From CAYUPI01 sp964446585 (lineage in GTDB: Bacteria > Verrucomicrobiota > Verrucomicrobiia > Limisphaerales > UBA8199), in assembly GCA_964446585.1 (NCBI GenBank), contig CAYUPI010000034.1, forward strand, positions 1-61,407: a stretch of 61,407 nt of DNA, written 5' to 3'. Below, piece after piece: positions 44,002 to 51,023 of this stretch. A model generated the notes under the pieces. It was not told the origin of the DNA, did no database searches, and saw only the letters and a list, made by a program, of their open reading frames with translations. The translations under genes were made by a program, and so were the position numbers. Every line of letters starts with the position of its first letter. Position 1 is the first letter of the stretch.

Positions 44002-44627
44002 CGCCAAAGAAACAGGTGGAAACTCTAACCCGAAAAGGCGCAAATCCCAAATCACAAAATCCAAACCCCAATCAAGACCCAAGCTCCAAATTCCAAGGGG
44101 ATGTCCCTGCGGTGGCCTCGGGGAAACATTTTTGGCTTGAACCCCTTTGAACTCCCTTGAATTGCCTTGAATTTCTGAGGCGGTCGGCGCCAGGTCGGCT
44201 GCCGTGCAGGGACGAGCCGTTCACACTCCGATCGAAAAGGGCCTCATTTTTTTATGCACGAATAACCGCGATTAGCCGCGATTAGCCGCGAACAAGGCCG
44301 AATTCGATATGGGAAAAAGGCGGAAACGTCTTCGCCAAAGCGTTAGGCCGAGTCAAGAACCTGGAATTGAGCAGCAGGCGGGCGGCTGCTGCTTGCTGTC
44401 GCGGAGCTGGAAATCGGAAGCTTTAATAGGCTTAATTTGGCTTTATTTGGCTTAACTTGGTTTGAATTGGCCGGGTTTTCGACGTTCCGCTCCGGGCGGT
44501 GTTCTGCGCGGGGGCCGTGCGGAGAAGTTCATTAACCACAGATGAACCGATGATGGACACGGATACTTGCCGAGCGCTTGACCTGCAGCGTTGCTCTGTG
44601 GAAAGTCGGAATATATGTGGATAGGGA
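44002..44627. other. Low-complexity intergenic region upstream of argD
   Basis: No gene. It holds runs of short degenerate repeats: AAATCCCAAATCACAAAATCC near 44040, TTTGAACTCCCTTGAATTGCC near 44150, GCGATTAGCC twice at about 44269-44288, a TTAATTTGGCTTTATTTGGC series at about 44432-44456, and a copy of ACCACAGATGAACC at about 44535. No tRNA-like fold and no good promoter seen. It ends at the att repeat of the tRNA-linked element. Confidence 0.55.
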
Positions 44628-44648
44628 TGGAGGCGAGTGTCGGAATCG
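44628..44648 (-). repeat. Distal att direct repeat of tRNA-Cys 3' end
   Basis: Exact copy of 47253-47273; on the minus strand it reads CGATTCCGACACTCGCCTCCA minus its first base, i.e. T loop, T stem, acceptor 3' strand and CCA. It is the likely original chromosomal tRNA 3' end displaced by integration. Confidence 0.85.
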
Positions 44649-44744
44649 CAGTATGAACCTCGATTTCAGCGCTGAAAATACGCGGTTTCTGCAAACTAAT
44701 CAAGCCTACTCTTTCACTACATACTCAGGCCTTTTCGCACTCGC

Positions 44745-44765
44745 CTGCTGACACTTTTGCTGACA
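44745..44765 (+). repeat. Inner 21-base repeat, candidate integrase arm site (left)
   Basis: CTGCTGACACTTTTGCTGAC followed by A, identical to 47184-47204. It contains two GCTGACA boxes 12 bases apart. Placed 97 bases inside the left att repeat, it suits an arm-type binding site for a tyrosine recombinase or a directionality factor. Confidence 0.6.
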
Positions 44766-44832
44766 ATAGTTTCGCAGCGGTGACGGGCGTCCAAAGTCAA
44801 CGGACTTCGGGGAGCGTGCCGTCCAAGTACCC

Positions 44833-46140
44833 ATGTCATACCTAAACACAATCAGGAATCAAATTGGGCAAGTCCGCTTTGAGCGTCTCGAAAAGGAAGC
44901 CGACAAAGAACTTTCTCTGGCCCTCAGTACGCCACTAAAAAATCAGTATGGGGATAAACAATACTATCGAAAGCGCATCCTCATTGGGGAGCTGTTTGAC
45001 GATTGCCATTTCTTTGACGAAAAGGGATTGCGCATTCTGCCAACGGACTTGGTGGACGCCATCTTCCGGGCCAAGCTTCTGTTTGCCAGTCAGGACGAAG
45101 CCTCTTTTTTGCAGCGTTCAGGCGAAGGCTCGTCTGCGTTGGGAATATGGAGGCACAAGCCACCAAAAATTAGCGAAGCCGTTGAAGCCTTTTTTGGGTG
45201 GATTAAGGACGAAATCAAAGAGAGAACCCTGCTGACTCAAATAAGTTCGTTCGTCGGGCTGGGCAAAAGTGATTCGAGGCGGGACGAAAAAGCCATTCAG
45301 ACGTTTTTTGAGCAGCTTTTTAAAAAGTTAGGCGTCCCTTTTGTTGCTTTCGTAAATCAAGAAGCTTTGATGGACAAGTATAAGCGGATGCAGCCGGGAC
45401 TCAGGGAATACACAAAAAAGCAGTGTCAGGAATATTTTTACGCTCCGTCCATCGGCTTCACGGTGACTGGCTCTGAATCATATTGTTATCTCCATGCCGC
45501 TTCTTGGCTGAGAGCCTTTTTGCAACTTTTGCGAATTGCGGGATTTGTTTATGCGCCTCAGATAGATTCGCATACTGACGTTTCATTTTTGCCCCCGAAA
45601 GGGTCTGTATGGCTAGGTTCTCATACTGAGGCAGCCTATTCTTGGCTTGAGGGAGCGTTTGAATCATGGCGCAAATCGCCTGATGGAAATCTATTTGTGT
45701 CCTTTGGTTATCGGCGACTCTCGAACATGTGGTTAGACAACAGGACGTTTCGGAGAATCGAATCTTTTGTTTTGGAGAACAGAAAGATTCTCGAAAGCAT
45801 GGAGCATCCTTGGAAGCAAAAGACATTGAAGGACGTAATCCCCACTCTCGACCTGTTAAATTCGGTCACACAACTGCCCGACGACGGTGCCAAATTGCTT
45901 TTGCTATATTGCTGCCTTGAGCATCTGTTTGTCCCGCCAAATAAAGTGCACGGAAACAGAAAGCTTATCGAGGACGGCATAAAAGCTTTACGACCTGACC
46001 TTCTCAAGTGGTTTGACAAGTTATATGGCCACCGTTGCGCTTACGCCCACAAAGGCTTTCTTGATTCGGGGGAACAAACTCGGGGCGTAATGATAGAATC
46101 CTTGAGAAACGTTCTCGCCTTGATAATTGCCAAGTTGTAG
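44833..46140 (+). CDS. Unknown island protein with C-terminal HEPN-like R-x4-H motif (possible RNase or defence factor)
   Basis: 435 residues, cytoplasmic, codon use AT-rich unlike its neighbours. The N-terminal 250 residues are helical and unrecognised. The C-terminus has L-L-L-L-Y-C-C-L-E-H-L-F-V-P-P-N, then a helix, and L-Y-G-H-R-C-A-Y-A-H-K-G with Arg401 and His406. This R-x4-H placed after a conserved E-H-L-F helix is how Apea-like HEPN domains end, and HEPN R-x4-6-H is the active site of many defence and toxin RNases. The family call is tentative. Not strongly preceded by a ribosome site. Confidence 0.55.
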   Translation: MSYLNTIRNQIGQVRFERLEKEADKELSLALSTPLKNQYGDKQYYRKRILIGELFDDCHFFDEKGLRILPTDLVDAIFRAKLLFASQDEASFLQRSGEGSSALGIWRHKPPKISEAVEAFFGWIKDEIKERTLLTQISSFVGLGKSDSRRDEKAIQTFFEQLFKKLGVPFVAFVNQEALMDKYKRMQPGLREYTKKQCQEYFYAPSIGFTVTGSESYCYLHAASWLRAFLQLLRIAGFVYAPQIDSHTDVSFLPPKGSVWLGSHTEAAYSWLEGAFESWRKSPDGNLFVSFGYRRLSNMWLDNRTFRRIESFVLENRKILESMEHPWKQKTLKDVIPTLDLLNSVTQLPDDGAKLLLLYCCLEHLFVPPNKVHGNRKLIEDGIKALRPDLLKWFDKLYGHRCAYAHKGFLDSGEQTRGVMIESLRNVLALIIAKL

Positions 46141-46188
46141 CTGACCCGCGAAAGGCTCGGCTAAAAAAACAAGACGAATTAAGCCCGA

Positions 46189-47091
46189 CTACTTGGCCGC
46201 GCCCTCCACGGTTTTGATTTCTTCCGGCGTGAGGCCGTAGAGCGCATACACCAATTCATCAAGCTCGCGCTCTAACTTGCTTACGTCCGCGTCCGAGTCT
46301 TTGGATTTGGCCGCGAGAATTCGGTCAGCATACGGGAACAAGAGGCCAGACTGAGGCAATGCGCGAAGCAGTCTTTCAAGTTCTGGTCCGATGGACATAT
46401 GGACAGGCTCTTTTGTTTTCTGACGAATGAAGTTCAAGGTTCGATTCTTCCAATCGATATTATCGACATTCAGATTCGCGACATCTGACTGTGAAGCCCC
46501 GATATGCCAGCAAACCTCGTAAAACGCTCTCCGCTCGGGATTCCGCTCTCGCTCCACAATGCGCGTGTGCTCGTCCAAAGTAATTGCACGTTTTTCCTCG
46601 TGCTTAACTGCTGGCCATCGGTTCTTGGGAATCAAAGGCAGGAGAAGCCAGTTCATATCAACGGCGAAGTTGTGCCAGCGCCTTAGATACACGTTAGTGC
46701 AAACCGTTCCTTTGGCCATCACATCAAAAAGGGCTTCTGGTGCCGTCTCAATCAGGACCGCGTTTCGAATTGCATCGAGCGCCTTATCTTTCGCCGCTCT
46801 TTCGTATCGGATTTTAGTCCTGCCCATCTTGGTGCGTGCCAGCGCATCCATTACCTGCTGCCAAGTCCGATTGTTGATTTCGGGATTGCTCATCTGTAAG
46901 TGAGTCCGCGCCATTTGCAGATTGAACGCGGCAAAACGGTAAGGGTGGTTTTTAATGTCCAGAAGTCGGTTTGCTTCTGCGAGGTCTTTGGTTTTCAGAC
47001 TCTCCTGTTTTCCCGTCTCATTATTCTGACAATACCAAACTTTGCCTTTTCCTTTGCGGAATTTGCGATACATGCTTTTCATTTTTATCAT
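46189..47091 (-). CDS. Tyrosine recombinase truncated and fused to a restriction-modification methylase C-terminal tail
   Basis: 300 residues in one open frame from ATG 47091. Residues 1-255 match the integrase family with a SAM-like core-binding domain (W-Q-Q-V-M-D-A-L) and the start of the catalytic domain (F-Y-E-V-C-W-H-I-G-A-S-Q-S-D-V-A-N-L, then S-G-L-L-F-P-Y-A). The H-x-x-R and Tyr boxes are absent. Residues 256-300 (46192-46326) read D-R-I-L-A-A-K ... L-E-R-E-L-D-E-L-V-Y-A-L-Y-G-L-T-P-E-E-I, the C-terminal signature of Eco57I/PglX-type methylases. Almost certainly a deletion fusion, inactive for recombination. Confidence 0.8.
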   Translation of the reverse strand: MIKMKSMYRKFRKGKGKVWYCQNNETGKQESLKTKDLAEANRLLDIKNHPYRFAAFNLQMARTHLQMSNPEINNRTWQQVMDALARTKMGRTKIRYERAAKDKALDAIRNAVLIETAPEALFDVMAKGTVCTNVYLRRWHNFAVDMNWLLLPLIPKNRWPAVKHEEKRAITLDEHTRIVERERNPERRAFYEVCWHIGASQSDVANLNVDNIDWKNRTLNFIRQKTKEPVHMSIGPELERLLRALPQSGLLFPYADRILAAKSKDSDADVSKLERELDELVYALYGLTPEEIKTVEGAAK

Positions 47092-47183
47092 GCATCGAGG
47101 TTATGAAGAACTTGGCGTTCCGAGTTAATGTGCAGTGAGCGAGCGCAATCGAATTGTCCGAGAGTGCCCGAAAGTGCCATTTT

Positions 47184-47204
47184 CTGCTGACACTTTTGCT
47201 GACA
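47184..47204 (+). repeat. Inner 21-base repeat, candidate integrase arm site (right)
   Basis: Second copy of the GCTGACA-N5-GCTGACA repeat, 48 bases inside the att repeat in the tRNA and just upstream of the recombinase gene. Same orientation as the left copy. Confidence 0.6.
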
Positions 47205-47252
47205 TTTTCACCCCTCAAACCTCCCAAATCGTTCAAGCCCAAGCGCTGAAGC

Positions 47253-47273
47253 TGGAGGCGAGTGTCGGAATCG
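47253..47273 (-). repeat. att direct repeat within tRNA-Cys
   Basis: 21 bases identical to 44628-44648. It supplies the 3' part of the T arm, the acceptor strand and the CCA of the tRNA gene at 47253-47327. Confidence 0.85.
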
Positions 47274-47327
47274 AACCGACGCATAACGCTTTTGCAGAGC
47301 CCTGCCTTACCACTTGGCTACTCCCCC
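47253..47327 (-). tRNA. tRNA-Cys (GCA), imperfect stems, integration site
   Basis: Minus-strand cloverleaf: D arm GCC-AAGTGGTAA-GGC, anticodon loop CTGCAAA (anticodon GCA at 47293-47295), T arm GTCGG-TTCGATT-CCGAC, acceptor 3' strand ACTCGCC, then T and CCA. The 5' acceptor (GGGGGAG, or GGGGAGT shifted by one) pairs poorly or leaves out one linker base, and the anticodon stem GGGCT/AGCGT has a G-G mismatch. It may be a degenerating copy. The element sits at its 3' end. Confidence 0.7.
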
Positions 47328-47439
47328 ACCGGTGAGCTGGAACGACGAGACCGGGCCGGCCAGCGGCTTCAAGAGTTCCTTCCCCGGCACCATTTTTTTC
47401 CGACGATTTTTCGGGCTGGAACGTTTAACCTTAGAAAGA

Positions 47440-48195
47440 ATGATGAAGGGCTTTGTGGATGCGACGATGTCGTTGCTACGTCCGCGCACGGACGAGGAAG
47501 CGATGTGCCTCGTCAAAACGCACGACGATCATCACGAATTCGCGCGGTTGATGAAACGCTGGGACGAACCCATCCGGCGGCTGTGCACCCGAATGACCGG
47601 GGACGCGCACCGCGGCGAGGACCTGAAACAAGACACTTTTTTGCGTTTGTTCGAAAAACGAAAGTCGTATGAGCCGACGGCGCGGTTTTCGACGTTCCTA
47701 TGGCGCATCGCCCTCAATCTTTGTTACGACGAATTGAGGCGACAACAAAGGCGGCGCGCATTTTTCCAGGAACCTGAGCCGGGAGAAGACGAGGCCGAGT
47801 TGGGCGAGGAAGCTAGCGACCGGCCGGGGCCGGACTTGCGGGCGGCGCAACTGGAAGAGGGCGAGCTGGTGCGCCAGGCCTTGCTCCAGCTTCCCGAGAT
47901 TTATCGCACCGTGCTGGTTCTCCGCCATTACGAAGACCTGAAACTGGCGAGAATCGCCGAGGTTCTTGAGATTCCGGAGGGCACGGTGAACTCGCGGATG
48001 GCAGAAGCCCTGGGGCGCTTGAGCCGGCTGCTGGAACCGAAGCTGAGAGCAAAACCACAACCACAACTTCGCGCAATGCCGGACGGCTCGGGACCGGCGC
48101 CGTCGGGACTTTCACGACAAGCCAGCCTTAATCACGCGTCGCGAATCACGGATCACGATTTAATAATGAGTTATTATGAACCATCCAAAGCATGA
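47440..48195 (+). CDS. ECF RNA polymerase sigma factor
   Basis: 251 residues from ATG 47440 (MMKGFVDA, GAAAGA upstream); the longer frame from 47314 runs over the tRNA promoter region. Region 2: D-A-H-R-G-E-D-L-K-Q-D-T-F-L-R-L-F-E and F-S-T-F-L-W-R-I-A-L-N-L-C-Y-D-E-L-R-R. Region 4: L-P-E-I-Y-R-T-V-L-V-L-R-H-Y and G-T-V-N-S-R-M. The anti-sigma gene overlaps its end by 20 bases, so expression is coupled. It controls an unknown regulon, probably itself and the secreted protein downstream. Confidence 0.93.
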   Translation: MMKGFVDATMSLLRPRTDEEAMCLVKTHDDHHEFARLMKRWDEPIRRLCTRMTGDAHRGEDLKQDTFLRLFEKRKSYEPTARFSTFLWRIALNLCYDELRRQQRRRAFFQEPEPGEDEAELGEEASDRPGPDLRAAQLEEGELVRQALLQLPEIYRTVLVLRHYEDLKLARIAEVLEIPEGTVNSRMAEALGRLSRLLEPKLRAKPQPQLRAMPDGSGPAPSGLSRQASLNHASRITDHDLIMSYYEPSKA

Positions 48196-48811
48196 TGAAT
48201 GGGTGCCGTACCTTTTCGGGGAAGCAAAACCCGAGGTCCGGCGCGAGTTGAAGTCACATTTGCGCGATTGTGCGGATTGTCGCGCCGAAATCGAAAGCTG
48301 GCAGCGCAGCCTGGGACGGCTGAACGCGTGGAAGTTGCCGCCGGCTCCGAGGGCGGCCCCCACTTTCGCGCCCTTTTTGAACTGGGCGACGGCGGCAGCG
48401 GTGATCCTGTTGCTGGGATTTGGCGTCGGCCGCCTGACGGCGGCGAGAGCCGACGTGGCCAAAGTGCGAGCGGCCATCGCGCCCGAATTGCGGCGCGAGT
48501 TGAGCCAGGAACTGGCGCTATTCGTCCGCGCCGAATTGGACCGCAACGGGTCGGCCACTCTTGCGGCTGCCGGCCAGCAGACTGACCAGGCGGTGGCCCT
48601 TTTGGCAAAAGCGCTGCAAGACACTCGGGGGGAAGATAACCGCGCGATTTACGCCGCGCTGAACAAGCTCGAATCCCAAAGCTTCGAGCAGTTTGTCTCG
48701 CTGAAACAGGACCTGGATACAGTGGCCGTCAATGCCGACAACGGGTTGAAAGACACGGCGGAGGGATTGGCGCAGTTGGCGGGCTACACGCGGCTGGCCG
48801 ATGCGAAGTGA
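48176..48811 (+). CDS. Anti-sigma factor with zinc-binding H-x3-C-x2-C and one membrane span
   Basis: 211 residues. The N-terminal cytosolic part has H-L-R-D-C-A-D-C (ZAS motif) near residue 28, then a membrane helix W-A-T-A-A-A-V-I-L-L-L-G-F-G-V-G at about residues 69-84, then about 120 helical periplasmic residues (R-R-E-L-S-Q-E-L-A-L-F-V-R-A-E-L). It should hold the upstream sigma factor inactive until a periplasmic signal arrives. The start overlaps the sigma gene. Confidence 0.88.
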   Translation: MNHPKHDEWVPYLFGEAKPEVRRELKSHLRDCADCRAEIESWQRSLGRLNAWKLPPAPRAAPTFAPFLNWATAAAVILLLGFGVGRLTAARADVAKVRAAIAPELRRELSQELALFVRAELDRNGSATLAAAGQQTDQAVALLAKALQDTRGEDNRAIYAALNKLESQSFEQFVSLKQDLDTVAVNADNGLKDTAEGLAQLAGYTRLADAK

Positions 48812-49022
48812 GACGCTTTCCTCGTTCCTCGCCGTACCGAGAGGAAACCACGAACGAACACCAATAAACTCAAGGGTCTGCTAATGAGCCAAAGAAGGAG
48901 TCCGCGCTATACAAACTGGAGGCCACAGTTGGCATGTCACCGATGCCCCTGCCTCTGTCTGTTGATGTTCAATATCAGATCGATTCAATGAGTTAAACCC
49001 ATCAATCAGTCAGGAAAGGACA

Positions 49023-49037
49023 ATGAAAAACCTATGA
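49023..49037 (+). other. Four-codon mini-ORF overlapping a start codon
   Basis: AGGAAAGGACA precedes ATGAAAAACCTATGA, which encodes M-K-N-L and stops, with its last bases forming ATGA over the ATG (49034) of the next gene. This looks like a leader minicistron that couples ribosomes to the secreted-protein gene, or it may simply be the result of an alternative start. Confidence 0.4.
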
Positions 49038-50170
49038 AAAAAATGATTGCAATTGTTGTGATGAGCGCTGCGATGGCGCTGACTGGAACAGGGATACAAC
49101 CGCGTGTAATACCGGTTAACAGCGACGCTGAGACCACGCCTGTGGAAGGTCCACCAAAGACCAAACCGCCGGCACCGGCGCTCGCGCCTGTGCCTGCCGC
49201 CCCGGAAACACCGGAGCCGGCCCTCGCGCCTCTCAATGAGCAGCTCGCGGAAGCCAATGCCCAGTTAAGCCTGGCGAATGCGCAAATTGCAGAAGCAGCA
49301 GCAGCAGGCGCGGCCAGCTCTGAAGAAGCGGCGTCAGCCATGTCCGGCTCAACGAGCACGTTTCATCCTTTCGCCCGTCATGGGTTCGGCAGCGGCAACG
49401 CATTGGTAGTTCGCTCGTCGGATTTCGATTCGAAGGCGCAATCGGCCCTGGAGGAGGATTTGCCTGTGATGTCGCATATTCTGGAAAAAGCCCTTGAGGA
49501 CAAATTCAGCGGCCAACCGCACGCGCGCAAAGCGATGGGAATTGACGTCGTTTTTAGCTGGAGCTCGAACCCGATTCGCAGCCTTTACCTGGACGGCTAC
49601 GGCGCGGTTTTCTTTCTCAACGTCAGTTTTCCTCTCGTCCAGCCGCCGAAAAGCGAGCCGCGCAAGGAGCCGGCAGAGACAAGCTCGACCTGGGAAGAGG
49701 CGCGGCAGGAGATTTACGGTCAACGGGTTGAAACCAAGCCGACCACGGCTCCCGCCGAGGAATATGACCAGGACAAGGTCAACAAATTGAAGGATGCGAT
49801 CCTGGACGCGCTAAAGAACAGCTCCAACATTCGCGAACTGAAAGCGGATGATTCGGTGACCGTCTGCATTTTCGGCGGCGCGGGACGTTCGGCGAGAACC
49901 GCACCGGCTGCCAAACGTGGATCTGGTTTTACGACACTCCAGAACTACGTCTGGGTCTTGGGAGATTCGAGAACCGGGCGCGCGCGCGGCACCGTCCTGA
50001 CGATTCGCGTCCGGAAGGCGGACGCTGACGCGTTCGCCAAGGGCAAACTCGATCTGGACGAGTTCCGCAAGAAAGCGAAGATGACCTCTTACGGCGGCAC
50101 GGCCATGAGCGAGGGGGGCGTCATGAGCCTGGGCGGAACCGGCAGCGGCTACGAGTACTGGAGGCAGTGA
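49034..50170 (+). CDS. Secreted protein of unknown function, third gene of the sigma/anti-sigma set
   Basis: 378 residues with a signal peptide (residues 1-20), then a Pro/Ala-rich linker (about 40-70), then an alpha-helical coiled stretch (A-N-A-Q-L-S-L-A-N-A-Q-I), and a mixed core with Y-G-A-V-F-F-L-N-V-S-F-P-L (about 190) and S-V-T-V-C-I-F-G-G-A-G. It ends in a Gly/Ser-rich tail. No family recognised. The fixed place after an ECF/anti-sigma pair suggests that it is the output or the sensed substrate of that system. Confidence 0.75.
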   Translation: MKKMIAIVVMSAAMALTGTGIQPRVIPVNSDAETTPVEGPPKTKPPAPALAPVPAAPETPEPALAPLNEQLAEANAQLSLANAQIAEAAAAGAASSEEAASAMSGSTSTFHPFARHGFGSGNALVVRSSDFDSKAQSALEEDLPVMSHILEKALEDKFSGQPHARKAMGIDVVFSWSSNPIRSLYLDGYGAVFFLNVSFPLVQPPKSEPRKEPAETSSTWEEARQEIYGQRVETKPTTAPAEEYDQDKVNKLKDAILDALKNSSNIRELKADDSVTVCIFGGAGRSARTAPAAKRGSGFTTLQNYVWVLGDSRTGRARGTVLTIRVRKADADAFAKGKLDLDEFRKKAKMTSYGGTAMSEGGVMSLGGTGSGYEYWRQ

Positions 50171-50178
50171 ACCGGAGA

Positions 50179-50210
50179 ATTAGTGTTTATTAGTGTCGAT
50201 TAGTGGTTTT
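50179..50210. repeat. Degenerate TTAGTGT repeat
   Basis: ATTAGTGTTTATTAGTGTCG followed by ATTAGTGGTTTT, the second copy of the repeat at 42601-42632, located between the secreted-protein and SDR genes. Confidence 0.65.
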
Positions 50211-50227
50211 CCTTGGCCTTGAGACAG

Positions 50228-51013
50228 CTAAGTCCTCCCTTTCGTATGCGGCGACTTGGATTGCATCGCCAATCTCAACCCGATCGGAAGACGCGTGCCG
50301 AGCGCGATCAACAGCTTGTATCGCCAGCCCGGTATGACGAATAGCTTGCCACGCTCCAGACCGCGTATCGATTCCTCGACTACAAACTCGGCGGGCAACC
50401 ACATGCTTTTCGGAACCGCGCCACGGGAGACGCCCATCGTGTCGTGGAATTCGGTGTAGGTGAAACCCGGGCACAGCGCCTGCACCTTCACCGCCGAGCC
50501 CGTGGCCTTCAGCTCTAGGTACAGCGCCTCAGTGAAATCGTTCATCCAACCCTTGGTCGCGCAGTAGCTGGCATTGCCGCGGCTCCGGAAAAATGCCGCC
50601 ACCGAGGAGACATTGATCACCGCTCCCGCATTGCGTTTCACCATGCCCGGCAGCGCCGCGCGGGTCAGCCGCAGGGGCGCCAGCACATGCAGTCGATGCA
50701 TCTCGAGCTGCCGCCCGTAATCCGTTTCCCAGAACAGGCCCTTGGTGCCAAAACCCGCGTTATTGACCAGCAGTTGGAGAGCCGGCGCCGCCTCCAACCG
50801 GCGTGCCAGCAACTCAAGGTCGTCCTCCTTCGCCAGGTCCGCTGCCATCACTTCATGCTCCGGACCAAGAGCAGCCGCCAGCGTTCGCAACCTGTGCGCG
50901 CGCCGCGCCACCAGCAAAAGGCGATAACCTCGGACCGCCAGCTTACGCGCGAATACCTCGCCCAGCCCACTCGAAGCGCCCGTCACAACGGCGAGTTTGT
51001 CAGTGCGCTCCAT
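50228..51013 (-). CDS. Short-chain dehydrogenase/reductase
   Basis: 261 residues: nucleotide motif V-V-T-G-A-S-S-G-L-G, N-N-A-G, N-V-S-S-V and catalytic Y-C-A-T-K (Tyr and Lys). Classical SDR of the DltE/YqjQ-like type. Binds NAD(P)H. The C-terminus has a G-W-R-Y-K-L-L-I-A-L-G segment that could touch the membrane. It stands 10 bases downstream of the VapC-like gene on the same strand, probably read through from that operon. Confidence 0.93.
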   Translation of the reverse strand: MERTDKLAVVTGASSGLGEVFARKLAVRGYRLLLVARRAHRLRTLAAALGPEHEVMAADLAKEDDLELLARRLEAAPALQLLVNNAGFGTKGLFWETDYGRQLEMHRLHVLAPLRLTRAALPGMVKRNAGAVINVSSVAAFFRSRGNASYCATKGWMNDFTEALYLELKATGSAVKVQALCPGFTYTEFHDTMGVSRGAVPKSMWLPAEFVVEESIRGLERGKLFVIPGWRYKLLIALGTRLPIGLRLAMQSKSPHTKGRT

Positions 51014-51023
51014 TCGTTAATTG

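Larger units (their letters stand above)
44628..47273. mobile_element. Small integrative element in tRNA-Cys
   Basis: A 2.6 kb, visibly AT-richer block bounded by 21-base direct repeats (44628-44648 and 47253-47273) whose complement is the 3' end of a tRNA-Cys including CCA. Inside the two ends lies a second pair of 21-base repeats (44745-44765 and 47184-47204) made of GCTGACA-N5-GCTGACA. It carries one unknown HEPN-like gene (plus strand) and a truncated tyrosine-recombinase chimera (minus strand), convergent and 48 bases apart. The tRNA-end repeat is the classic attachment-site product. The element looks deleted and immobile now. Confidence 0.8.

Noticed and set aside
44263..44290. CRISPR-like direct repeats (GCGATTAGCC)
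   Set aside because: Only two contiguous 10-base units with no spacers.
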